In this document: positions 35,612 through 43,647 of the stretch, one piece after another
Layout: each line of letters begins with the position of its first letter
Position numbering within the stretch: the first letter of the stretch is position 1
Assembly: GCA_945893145.1 (NCBI GenBank)
Contig: CAMDDZ010000027.1
Location: forward strand, 1-63,829
DNA: 63,829 bases
Source: Rhodoplanes serenus
GTDB taxonomy: Bacteria > Pseudomonadota > Alphaproteobacteria > Rhizobiales > Xanthobacteraceae
Reading direction: 5' to 3'
Program-made: the position numbers and the translations under genes
Notes under the pieces: generated by a model
The model's database searches: none
What the model saw: the letters and a program-made list of their open reading frames with translations, nothing else
What the model was told of the DNA's origin: nothing

Positions 35612-36385
35612 CTAAGAAAAGAACCGTCTTGCGATGGCGGCGGCGTGATCACGAACTAACTGATTTGGTTGCGCCGTCCACGTCTCCAGCAATTCCGCGT
35701 ATGAGCAAGACCGGAATGACACCTCGTTCCCCGTCACAACTTCGGAAAATTTTGCGATCTCATGACGATGTCGCTCGTGATGATCTAGCGGCACGAGACG
35801 CCGACCATCGGGCCACCTTTCCGGTGCAGCATGGAGGTAGAGAAGGACTGGCCGTTTTCCTCGCAATCCGGGCGCATTGTGAACCGCTGTTCGAAGTGCA
35901 AAGGCATGTTTGACCAACTGGGCGGCGTCCAACCTATCGAACTGCCAACTTCGATCACGAAGGCCGTCCCTACATCGCTCATACCCAGTCATATCGGGGC
36001 CCCACTTTGGCCGGCAGTAAGTGTCAGCCATCTGGACACGGCCCTTGGAGCGGAACGGTTCAAAGCGCTTTGACTCGACGCCAATCAGGCACGTACTCGT
36101 GACAATCAAAGCGTCCAAGCACGGGTGCCGACCCCCAGCCCATGGAAAGCGAACAATAGCCTCAAGGCTGAGCGATGAAGCGGGCCAGCCGCAATCCTCG
36201 GTTCCCGGCAGCGCAGGCAAGGTCGCAGGTTTGTCCAGGAAGAGGCCAAAGGTGTTGGCGACTAACGCGGCGGAAGACTCCGGGCTAGCAAACTTGCCGC
36301 TCTCGATCTCATTGCCAGGCGCATTCAGATAGGCCGCAAGGATGAGGTCGATCGGTAGCCCAGGTAAGAAAAGCTCTTCGTACAT
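35612..36385 (-). CDS. Predicted PD-(D/E)XK nuclease, PGN_0703-like
   Basis: A 257-residue protein from the Met at 36385 (MYEELFLPGLPIDLILAAYL). The core has Glu75 (LEAIVRFPW), Asp91 (HPCLDALIVTS) and Glu104-X-Lys106 (GVESKRFEP), the acidic-acidic-Lys pattern of PD-(D/E)XK nucleases. The overall look resembles proteins labelled PGN_0703-family putative restriction endonucleases. The frame is open to 36727, but the added part looks non-coding. It is the first gene inside attL. The partner methylase, if any, is not seen. Confidence 0.62.
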   Translation of the reverse strand: MYEELFLPGLPIDLILAAYLNAPGNEIESGKFASPESSAALVANTFGLFLDKPATLPALPGTEDCGWPASSLSLEAIVRFPWAGGRHPCLDALIVTSTCLIGVESKRFEPFRSKGRVQMADTYCRPKWGPDMTGYERCRDGLRDRSWQFDRLDAAQLVKHAFALRTAVHNAPGLRGKRPVLLYLHAAPERWPDGRRLVPLDHHERHRHEIAKFSEVVTGNEVSFRSCSYAELLETWTAQPNQLVRDHAAAIARRFFS

Positions 36386-36570
36386 GGGTATCCACGACGA
36401 CGGCATCCTTGGATCGGTCGTCGCGCAGACTATGGAGACGACAGCGCAGTTGCGCAAATGGCTGGCGCGGCTTGGCATCAAGATTTCGAAGACGTCCTGA
36501 CCGCTATGAATTCGGCGCAGCGAAACAAGGCGGACGCTAGTGGGGCTGGAGCCCCGTCGGCATAAAGCAA

Positions 36571-37104
36571 TCACCCGGCCAAAGCGTCTTGGAGTGCCCG
36601 CTCTTTCTCGCGATTCCGTTCGGCCTGCCTGTCTCTGAGGATCCCGGTGATCAGCGCCTCCTCGTGCATACCGTATTTTCGCAACCCTTCGGCCACTCTG
36701 CGCTCGGAGATGAAAAGATAGCCGCAACTAACGATGAAGCCCCCATATGTATCGAGGCTCAGAATTTGCGCGCTTGCCAACCAACCGGTGATTTTCGCCG
36801 CCTCGCTCTTGGTCATGAATCCGAGCGCTGTCACCACCACGCCCTTGTCATGCTCCTCCCATTTGCAGAGCAGCGTCATTTCACTGGCCATGCGCTCTTC
36901 GCATTTCTGGTTTATGCGACGAATAGCTTCCCGGGCCTCTTTCAACTCCTCCGGCGAGAGCAGGTACGGATTGGCCGACTTTTCCGCCATGTCCGTCTTG
37001 CGGCGGCGGCCATTGGCTTGCGGATGCTGATATTCGTAGATGATCGCCGCTCCGTTCGCGGTGCGGCGCTCACTGATTTCTTCGCCATGCTTTGCCAGTG
37101 CCAT
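36571..37104 (-). CDS. Hypothetical protein
   Basis: A 177-residue, charged, mostly helical protein: LLSPEELKEAREAIRRINQKCEERM, a middle block MTKSEAAKITGWLASAQILSLDTYGGFIVSCGYLFISERRV, and a coiled Arg/Glu-rich tail. The MTKSEAAKITGWL segment could be a helix-turn-helix, but the spacing is not convincing. It is divergent from the 960-aa fusion gene, 207 bp away. No family recognised. Confidence 0.6.
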   Translation of the reverse strand: MALAKHGEEISERRTANGAAIIYEYQHPQANGRRRKTDMAEKSANPYLLSPEELKEAREAIRRINQKCEERMASEMTLLCKWEEHDKGVVVTALGFMTKSEAAKITGWLASAQILSLDTYGGFIVSCGYLFISERRVAEGLRKYGMHEEALITGILRDRQAERNREKERALQDALAG

Positions 37105-37311
37105 GTCGGGGTCTCACAAACAAAGGGCAACACACCTCGCTTCGCCGAGGGAAAGCAGCGAAAGGGGCGAAAGTTTGGAATTACGCGCCCGGGCTGCCGG
37201 TTCTGCACAACGTTAGGCGTGGCGTGGCTCGGTGAGCGCTAGCGGACAGAGCGCGGTCGGTTTGTCCGACATGCCCCAAGTAGTTCGACGATTTTCGCAG
37301 TTGCGAAGGGG

Positions 37312-40194
37312 ATGCTTTACAACCACACTCGATACGAACTTTATTTGGGTGACGCCGTGGATGAACAAGTCGCGCGCAATATCCGCAGCATTCAGACTCT
37401 TGCGGGATTAGCGCAGTTTGAAAAGAACGTAGTTAGGCGTTCGCTCCTTACGGATGAAATGCGCGCTGCGATACGCGCAAAGTCGGCGGAGCTTGGGCGG
37501 GCTCTTATTACCCAACGAACCGGGCTCGATCTAAGTGACTTGTCACCGGCTGAAGAAAAGATCGTCCGTGCCGTCAGCGAATATGTCGGCCTCAAGACAC
37601 AAGCTGGCAGTAACGCCAACCGGACATTGTCGCAGTTGGAGAAACGAGGTTTGATTGACGCGGCGGAAGCTGCCGTGGCGAAAGCGAAACCGACGCAAGG
37701 CTTCACGACGCTCGTTGAAGAGAATCTCGCCGACCTTTCTTACGAACAAATCATCATCGATCACCCCGAAGAATTTTCGAGACGTGCGCTTTGGTACGCA
37801 CGGCGGACCCTGGGTGTGAAAAATGAATCGGAAAAACCACCCGCCCCTAGCGCCAGCGCCGCGCAAGAACGCACTGAAGAACTGTTGCGTTGGTTCGAGG
37901 AAAGAACTGCAGCTAATGGCGGGCACCTGCGCGACTTCACTAACGCAGAAGCGGCCGCTGCGATAGGCATCATGGATATGCGCCTATCTGGCCGGGTGTT
38001 CGGCAATATCCAGTCGCGCATAGACTATGGCTGTTACACGCTCGGCTTTCCACCCCTCGGCTTGGCCGCAAACGAGGCATTCGCTAAGGCTTGGGATCAA
38101 CGCGATCGGACATGGGCTTTTCCGATTGAGGAAATGCAAGCCGCCGCAAGGGCACGGATTTGGATCGCCAGAGATTTCGAACTGATCTTGGCCGAAACTG
38201 AGACGTTGCCCGGCCAAGCCCATATTTCTTGGAACAAAGAACATACGCGTGAAGAAAAGCTGCGCGCGTGGGCGTTTGGCCTGAAGGGTTTGGATCCGGA
38301 AAGCGATCCAACGGGTGGCCAGCAACCGGACAAGAAACGAAACCCGATTTGGTCCCGCGACGAACTCATTCTCGCGCTGGACCTTTACCTTCGGCACCGG
38401 GAATCCCCGCCGTCCAAAGAAAGCCCGGAAGTGGCGGAGCTGTCATCGTTCCTAGCTGAGTTGGGCAAGTTGCGCGAAGGAAGCGAGGGACAAACCTTCC
38501 GCAACGCCAATGGCGTTTACATGAAGATGATGAACTTCCGGCGCTTCGATCCGGAATACACGGTGGATGGCAAGGTCGGGCTGGTACGTGGCAATCGCCT
38601 TGAAGAGGTTGTCTGGAAGGAATTCGCAGATGACCGCGCCGCGCTGGCAGATGCCGTGGCAACGATCCGGGCTCAGGTTACCGCGCTAGCCATCGCTAAA
38701 GGCAAAGCTCCGCCCGCCGAAGCAAAAACAGAAGCGCCCTATTGGGTTTTCGTCTGCAATCCAAAGAAATGGGCGATAGACAAATTTATCAAGCAAGGCG
38801 CTGAACACGACGCTTGGGGCATCCGGCCTTCCGACCGGGCGAAATTCGCACCGGGACAGCTTGGCATCGTCCGCGTTGGCGTTGACCGGCGGAGTATCGC
38901 GGAGCGCGACGGCAACGAACCGCTCAAGCCCGGCATTTATGCGCTGTGTGAAATTGAGAGCGAAGCATTCGCTGGGACGGGCGCGAACGATGGATTTTGG
39001 GCCGATGGCGCGGAGCGCGCGCCCGGTTGGCCGACCGTCAAAATCCGTTATTTGCGAACCTATCTCGGCAATCCGCTCACGATTGAAACATTGCGCGATC
39101 AGTTGCCCGGCGTGTCGCCGCTATTGCTGGATGGCTTCCAGGCTTCGTCGTTTCCCATTTCATCAAAAGACTTTCACGCAATCATCGCCCTGCTCGGAGA
39201 AGACCCCGAGGATTTGAGCGAACCCGCTCCTGCTGACCTTACAGCGGCTGCACTCGCGGCCATGCAAGAAAAATACAAAGACGCGAGCCCTGAAGTGAAG
39301 GAGCGCGTGAGCAAGTACATTGAACGGGGCGCGGTCGGCGGGCTGGTGAAGAAGGCGAACGGCTACAAGTGCCAAGTCTGCGAAGCGCTCGGCGTCCATC
39401 CGTTCGGCTTCAAGAAAAAGAACGGGGAGTTCTATGTTGAAGCGCACCATGTCATGCCCGTTTCTTCGAAAGAGGTTGGCGCGCTTGCGACCTCCAATGT
39501 GATGACCCTTTGCGCCAATCACCATAGGCAGATGCATTACGGTGGCATCGAGGTTGCTATCAACGAGACAACGTTCGATTTCGCAATCGAGAAAGCTCAG
39601 CTATCGATTCCCCGGTTCACCATTCCGGGTCAGCTAAAACCAGATACCACGATGTGGGTTTTTGGCTATGGCTCGTTGATGTGGGGAGGCTGGGAGTCAA
39701 AACATGGTTGTAAAGGCCCGGTGGCGGCGCAGCTCTCTGGCTACTGCCGCGCCTTTGACAAAGCATCGATCCTCAATTGGGGTTCAAATGCCAGCCCGGG
39801 CCCGACCCTGAATCTCATCGCGAAGCAAGGCGCAACATGCCACGGCTATGCGTTCGAATTTCCCGGAGCGTCAAAGGACGCCGTCTTGGCAGAGCTCAAG
39901 AAGCGCGAGGGCGGCTTCGAATTGCGGTTGCTGAAGATACGTTTTGACGATGGCCGTGAAGCTGAAGCCCGAGTCCCGATTTATGCCGGAAGGAATCTCA
40001 TTCGGGATAAAGGAATGACGGAAGTAGTCGGGATGGTGCGTGCTGCAAAAGGGAAAAGCGGCGCATGCATTGACTATGTGAAGACCATCGCCGCAAAGAT
40101 GAAAGCCCTAGGCATTGATGACCCTGTCGTTACCGACATGGCCAACGCTCTCGACAGCGCCGAACGGCTGTTACCGGCAGGTGCTCGCGGTTAG
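37312..40194 (+). CDS. Fusion of McrA-like head, EVE, HNH nuclease and GGCT/ChaC-like domains
   Basis: One uninterrupted 960-residue frame. Residues 1-340 are helical and unrecognised. Residues about 345-450 (WSRDELILALDLYLRHRE... FRNANGVYMKMMNFRRFDP... GLVRGNRLEEVVWKEFADD) match the N-terminal head found on ScoMcrA-like modification-dependent nucleases. An EVE-like base-reader begins at 477 (YWVFVCNPKKWAIDKF). An HNH nuclease spans about 687-742 (CQVC...EAHHVMP...CANHHRQMH). From 781 to the end is a gamma-glutamylcyclotransferase-like domain (MWVFGYGSLMWGG; REGGFE with the likely catalytic Glu). The middle implies type IV restriction of modified DNA; the fused last domain is unexpected. The start is the ATG at 37312, with GAAGGGG directly before it. 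Confidence 0.8.
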   Translation: MLYNHTRYELYLGDAVDEQVARNIRSIQTLAGLAQFEKNVVRRSLLTDEMRAAIRAKSAELGRALITQRTGLDLSDLSPAEEKIVRAVSEYVGLKTQAGSNANRTLSQLEKRGLIDAAEAAVAKAKPTQGFTTLVEENLADLSYEQIIIDHPEEFSRRALWYARRTLGVKNESEKPPAPSASAAQERTEELLRWFEERTAANGGHLRDFTNAEAAAAIGIMDMRLSGRVFGNIQSRIDYGCYTLGFPPLGLAANEAFAKAWDQRDRTWAFPIEEMQAAARARIWIARDFELILAETETLPGQAHISWNKEHTREEKLRAWAFGLKGLDPESDPTGGQQPDKKRNPIWSRDELILALDLYLRHRESPPSKESPEVAELSSFLAELGKLREGSEGQTFRNANGVYMKMMNFRRFDPEYTVDGKVGLVRGNRLEEVVWKEFADDRAALADAVATIRAQVTALAIAKGKAPPAEAKTEAPYWVFVCNPKKWAIDKFIKQGAEHDAWGIRPSDRAKFAPGQLGIVRVGVDRRSIAERDGNEPLKPGIYALCEIESEAFAGTGANDGFWADGAERAPGWPTVKIRYLRTYLGNPLTIETLRDQLPGVSPLLLDGFQASSFPISSKDFHAIIALLGEDPEDLSEPAPADLTAAALAAMQEKYKDASPEVKERVSKYIERGAVGGLVKKANGYKCQVCEALGVHPFGFKKKNGEFYVEAHHVMPVSSKEVGALATSNVMTLCANHHRQMHYGGIEVAINETTFDFAIEKAQLSIPRFTIPGQLKPDTTMWVFGYGSLMWGGWESKHGCKGPVAAQLSGYCRAFDKASILNWGSNASPGPTLNLIAKQGATCHGYAFEFPGASKDAVLAELKKREGGFELRLLKIRFDDGREAEARVPIYAGRNLIRDKGMTEVVGMVRAAKGKSGACIDYVKTIAAKMKALGIDDPVVTDMANALDSAERLLPAGARG

Positions 40195-40257
40195 GTGCCG
40201 GGTTAAAGGGGCGGCCATCGTCTTCTTTGCTAGGGGAGCGGAAATTCCGCTGACCTC

Positions 40258-40583
40258 CTAGCGTTCGTCACGCTGTTTTTTCGCCGGAGCCAGAAGATGC
40301 AAGTGACTGTGAGCGAACTTCAGACACCACCAGCCATACAACAGCGCCCGCTTTCCGTTTCTCACGGTCGGCCTATTTCCCCCTGGGGGGAAATGGCGTA
40401 GAGCACGCCCGCGATTTCTCGCGCCTTTTTGTACGTGATACCCCGCAGCGGATTGAAGCAGTGCTTCAGCGGATCGAACACTCTTGCGCGCGGGATGGGC
40501 GGCGCTTCGTCATTGATGAAAAGACATCCGCTCTTGGGTGGCTCGATTGTTTTTGAAAATCCTATGTAAAGTTTGTTCAGCAT
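40258..40583 (-). pseudogene. Frameshifted hypothetical gene
   Basis: The frame from the Met at 40583 reads MLNKLYIGFSKTIEPPKSG... VLYAISPQGE, then stops at 40362. Restoring one A in the run at about 40375-40377 continues it as NRPTVRNGKRALLYGWWCLKF down to a TAG at 40258-40260. The natural flow across the join suggests a single-base deletion, or a sequencing error. An upstream Met at 40652 is possible. Function unknown. Confidence 0.5.
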
Positions 40584-40677
40584 GGGCGAGGGGCGCGATG
40601 AGTAGAGCCTCGTGCGCTTAGACAAGGCATGCTTGAAGGCCACTCGTCTCAAAAAAAGAGCTGCCCACCCAATTTTA

Positions 40678-41184
40678 TCACTCGATCGGCGACCGCAACG
40701 TTTTTCCGCGATAGGTCAAGTAGCTCACGACAAGCGCCCCGCAGCTCACGAGTAGAGCAAGAAAAGCTATCAACGCGCCAAATGACATGACGGAAACGCC
40801 ACTTGATGCTGTTCGGTGGCTTTCAGACGTTTGACGAAAGACTAGAGCGTCCACGATAAGCGGCTTCACCTTGCCGGCATCCAGTCCGTAACAATCAATT
40901 CCCGACTCTTTCTCACACGGATCATCAAGCGATTTGAGCACATACAGCTCTTCGGTCTTTTTTGCGATTAGATCGACGAACACAGAACGCATTACGACTC
41001 TTACCGGATATGGCTCGAAGTTGTTCAACTCAGTAAAGGTATAGTCCACAACATATGAGTTGGTGTAGTCGGGAACCCAGCGGAGGCGCCTGTTATCGTA
41101 TGCTTTGAACATGGCCGTCCACCACATAGCGACAACTGCTGCTCCTACGAGCGCTATCGCACCGTGTGCAAGTTTTTGACTCAT
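40678..41184 (-). CDS. Two-TM protein, paralogue A of a three-member family
   Basis: A 168-residue protein with an N-terminal helix (AIALVGAAVVAMWWTAMF), about 90 extracytoplasmic-looking residues and a C-terminal helix (LIAFLALLVSCGALVVSYLTY). It shares LKS.DDPC...C..L....VKP.I..AL with the proteins at 41188-41736 and 41932-42480. It follows paralogue B by three bases on the same strand, so the two form an operon. The two conserved Cys could form a disulfide outside the cytoplasm. No family is recognised; an effector or sensor role is only a guess. Confidence 0.7.
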   Translation of the reverse strand: MSQKLAHGAIALVGAAVVAMWWTAMFKAYDNRRLRWVPDYTNSYVVDYTFTELNNFEPYPVRVVMRSVFVDLIAKKTEELYVLKSLDDPCEKESGIDCYGLDAGKVKPLIVDALVFRQTSESHRTASSGVSVMSFGALIAFLALLVSCGALVVSYLTYRGKTLRSPIE

Positions 41185-41187
41185 CGT

Positions 41188-41736
41188 TTAGCCAGCACCC
41201 TTCGCGTAATTTCTTCGATAAGTCAGAAAAGTGATCGCCAGCGACAAGAAACTTACGACCAAAGCAAATGTGCTGATGAAGGCGTTTGCGTTTTGGGCGA
41301 ATACACTCCCGCCTGCCAATCGCAATGTTTCGGCAGTTTGCTTGTGGGCGAGAGCGGCCTCGATGAACGGCTTCACGGTCGCACTTGGCAGCCCGCGGCA
41401 AGCTATCAGCTCATCCATGCGGCACGGGTTTTCGTGTGCCTTCAGCAGAAATAGAACGTCAAAGTTCTTCATCTGCAATTCGGGAAAGAGAATCTTCAGA
41501 ATTTGTTGTGCAGCTTCAGACTCACGTTTGGCCAGGCCAGCAACGGCCGAGTCCGTATAATAATCTGTATATCCAGGGCCAGTGTCCCAACTATAGTCAT
41601 AGCTAGTCCCCGCGTAAGTCCAACGCGGGATTTGTCTCCGTACAAGCGCACTTGCGAGGAAGCTTACCCACGCGAGGACTACTGCAACGCATGCCAGAGC
41701 AATGGCCACTTGCAAAATATTCCGACGCAATATCAT
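41188..41736 (-). CDS. Two-TM protein, paralogue B
   Basis: A 182-residue protein from the ATG at 41736 (MILRRNILQVAIALA); a GTG at 41772 would add 12 residues, but the ATG gives exactly the length of paralogue C. Helices are VAIALACVAVVLAWVSFLASAL and FISTFALVVSFLSLAITFLTY. The conserved block reads LFLLKAHENPC...ACRGLPSATVKPFIEAALAHKQ. It is divergent from a tiny basic protein gene at 41841. Function unknown. Confidence 0.72.
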   Translation of the reverse strand: MILRRNILQVAIALACVAVVLAWVSFLASALVRRQIPRWTYAGTSYDYSWDTGPGYTDYYTDSAVAGLAKRESEAAQQILKILFPELQMKNFDVLFLLKAHENPCRMDELIACRGLPSATVKPFIEAALAHKQTAETLRLAGGSVFAQNANAFISTFALVVSFLSLAITFLTYRRNYAKGAG

Positions 41737-41824
41737 TGCTGTTGCTCTTCGAGAAGGCTGACCCAGAGACACTGTATCTCTAATCTTTGGCGCGTGGACA
41801 GCCGTGCTTGCACGTTCTCGCGCA

Positions 41825-41833
41825 TGCTACAAT
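41825..41833 (+). promoter_or_regulatory. Extended -10 promoter for the small gene at 41841
   Basis: TGCTACAAT is a TGn extended -10. It ends seven bases before the ATG at 41841, so the transcript would begin at or within a base or two of the start codon (leaderless). A similar element precedes the small gene at 42512. Confidence 0.4.
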
Positions 41834-41840
41834 GCAGCAC

Positions 41841-41951
41841 ATGTCCAATCTCTCAGCCACCGAGTTCGCTCGCATGGGCGGCTACGCACGAGCCAAGAAG
41901 TTCACTCCGAAACAATTTTATCAGAGAGTAGCTAACTCGATTTCTTCCTAA
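41841..41951 (+). CDS. Small basic protein, 36 aa
   Basis: MSNLSATEFARMGGYARAKK and so on to the TAA at 41949-41951. An in-frame ATG at 41832 would add three residues. The E.ARMGGYARAKKFTP pattern resembles tiny DNA-associated proteins with a single helix-turn. It is divergent from paralogue B and its 3' end overlaps the 3' end of paralogue C by 20 bp. It has no ribosome-binding site but an extended -10 at leaderless spacing. Coding status is inferred from the composition and from the parallel layout at 42512. Confidence 0.45.
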   Translation: MSNLSATEFARMGGYARAKKFTPKQFYQRVANSISS

Positions 41952-42480
41952 AGAAGAACGCCCACAAGCTTAGGAGCATTCCGCAGAAACTTACGATCAA
42001 ACTGCCGATGGCGATCTCGGTACTTCTGTTTGAGAGTTCTCGTGCCTGCGCTTGTTGTTTATATGCGAGTGCGGCTTCGATGAATGGCTTGACCTTAGCG
42101 CTGGGAAGCCTGTTGCAGTATATGAGATCAGAAAGCAAGCACGGGTCATCCGAAGATTTCAGTACGAACAAGTCAGCGTCCGAAGATCCCGTAAGCAGTT
42201 CAAATGTCCGCTTGAGAGAGATTTGAATTTCTGCTGGTTCGCGTTTCGTTAGATCATCCGGGGAGAAGATTTTGTACGGCCCAGCTACATCCATGTAGCC
42301 GATGCTGTCGGGATCGAGGTGGTCTTTGATGTAGGTTATGTAGTAGTCCCACGGCAGAAAGCGGAAGCTCACCGTCGCGACGCCGAGCAGAAATGCAGCC
42401 AGCAACGCTGCTCCTAGTCGGACGTTAATGCGACGACTTTTGTCACTGGTCCGCTGCTTCGACAAAACCGCTATCCCCAT
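41932..42480 (-). CDS. Two-TM protein, paralogue C
   Basis: A 182-residue protein with a basic N-terminus, helix LGAALLAAFLLGVATVSFRFL, an extracytoplasmic-looking middle, and C-terminal helix GSLIVSFCGMLLSLWAFFF followed by RKKSS. Conserved block: LFVLKSSDDPC...YCNRLPSAKVKPFIEAALAYKQ, closest to paralogue B. It is divergent from the small basic gene at 42512, with only 31 bp between start codons. Function unknown. Confidence 0.72.
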   Translation of the reverse strand: MGIAVLSKQRTSDKSRRINVRLGAALLAAFLLGVATVSFRFLPWDYYITYIKDHLDPDSIGYMDVAGPYKIFSPDDLTKREPAEIQISLKRTFELLTGSSDADLFVLKSSDDPCLLSDLIYCNRLPSAKVKPFIEAALAYKQQAQARELSNRSTEIAIGSLIVSFCGMLLSLWAFFFRKKSS

Positions 42481-42496
42481 CGACCCTAACGAGGCA

Positions 42497-42505
42497 TGTT
42501 ATACT
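42497..42505 (+). promoter_or_regulatory. Extended -10 promoter for the small gene at 42512
   Basis: TGTTATACT is a TGn extended -10 ending six bases before the ATG at 42512, again implying a leaderless transcript. It sits inside the 31-bp divergent gap with paralogue C. Confidence 0.42.
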
Positions 42506-42511
42506 CACCGT

Positions 42512-42649
42512 ATGTCGAAAGTACTATCTCTGGGGCAACAACTCGCGGCCCTTTCACTTCAAGCGCGCAAGAGGAAACTGCGGACTAAGAAGCAGTGGGG
42601 CGACCACATGAAGAAGGTTCGTGCCGCTGCGCTTGACAGACGTTCGTGA
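42512..42649 (+). CDS. Small basic protein, 45 aa
   Basis: MSKVLSLGQQLAALSLQARK followed by a Lys/Arg-rich tail to the stop at 42649. It is highly basic and helical. It is divergent from paralogue C in the same way that the 36-aa gene is divergent from paralogue B. No ribosome-binding site; an extended -10 at leaderless spacing. It could be an antitoxin-like or nucleic-acid-binding partner of the membrane protein, but nothing in the sequence proves it. Confidence 0.45.
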   Translation: MSKVLSLGQQLAALSLQARKRKLRTKKQWGDHMKKVRAAALDRRS

Positions 42650-42727
42650 TCGTCGCGCATCGCGTTGTCCACATTGATGAACGCTCGTCGTTTGAGACAA
42701 TGACCGTAGAAGCGTCTATTGTGATGG

Positions 42728-42901
42728 TTCGACACCTTCAAAGAGCACCGTGGCGAATTCCATCACGACACACCCGAGATGATTTGGCCGGCATATCGCG
42801 ATGTGCTGCGCGCTCTGACCATAGAGCTGTTTCAAAAGACCGATGGCACGCCTGAGGAGGTCACCGAACCGCAACGGAGCATGTGGCAGTTCGGTCTATA
42901 G
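42728..42901 (+). pseudogene. Coding remnant without start codon
   Basis: A 57-codon frame ending at TAG (42899-42901) reads FDTFKEHRGEFHHDTPEMIW and on to EPQRSMWQFGL. It has natural protein character, but TGA lies one codon upstream and no start or ribosome-binding site fits. It is probably the 3' end of a decayed gene lying past the DUF6602-like gene. Function unknown. Confidence 0.35.
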
Positions 42902-42915
42902 CGCGTGTGGGCTAT

Positions 42916-43647
42916 TTACGGCCCTTCACTCAACCATTTCGCATACGCCCGCACGTCAATCATCGGAACGGTCGCGAGCGCTTGCAGTCGCGCAATCAAC
43001 TCTAGGAGGAATATAGTTGCGGCCCGACTACTCGGCGTAGCGACGTAGCGGCTCTTGGGCGTCTTGCTCCAGAAGGCCCCATGACGCCCCACGCAGCCCA
43101 TGTCCAACCTACCCTTGCGCTCACCAGCTTCTAGCGCCGTCATCAGCGCTTTGCCGAGCGGCGGATTCCATCCGCTATCGAAGGTCAGCAGACCGCCGAG
43201 GATGTGGCCGGGCGTCTTCGCCCGATACCGGCCGCCTGCATGCGGAATAGGGAGGCTCGTTCGGGAAAGCTTGCGCACGCTGGCGACTTTCTTTCGGGCG
43301 TACTTGATCTCGGTGGCGTTGATTTCCTGCTTGGACTCGAACACCCCATAGACGCTCTCTGCAGGGACAATGAGCTGGCCGTGAAAGCGCTGCATGAAGG
43401 GCGAATATTGCCGATCAAATATCACAACATCCATCTGTTCACTAAAGACGCCCATGCTGTCCACGACGGTCGCCTTCTCTGCGGCGTAGCGCTCGGGTAG
43501 GTATTCGCGGAGCATCGTGAGCCATACGCTCTCGCTTGCGTCGCCTTTTGATACAGGATGGCCCTGAGTCTTTCGCGACCTGCGAAGCTGGTACTCCACA
43601 TCGTCATGCAGCGCGCCCAAGACTCCTGGCAATGACCACTTTGTCAT
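42916..43647 (-). CDS. DUF6602-like predicted PD-(D/E)XK nuclease
   Basis: A 243-residue protein. GVFSEQMDVVIFD (Asp73) followed by VPAESVYGVFESKQ (Glu104-X-Lys106) is the DUF6602 pattern and fits a PD-(D/E)XK nuclease core. Its ATG overlaps the stop of the CD-NTase-like gene by four bases (ATGA), so the two proteins are made together. In that setting it is a good candidate effector, or a partner acting on nucleic acid, in an abortive-infection system. Active-site completeness is read by eye. Confidence 0.68.
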   Translation of the reverse strand: MTKWSLPGVLGALHDDVEYQLRRSRKTQGHPVSKGDASESVWLTMLREYLPERYAAEKATVVDSMGVFSEQMDVVIFDRQYSPFMQRFHGQLIVPAESVYGVFESKQEINATEIKYARKKVASVRKLSRTSLPIPHAGGRYRAKTPGHILGGLLTFDSGWNPPLGKALMTALEAGERKGRLDMGCVGRHGAFWSKTPKSRYVATPSSRAATIFLLELIARLQALATVPMIDVRAYAKWLSEGP

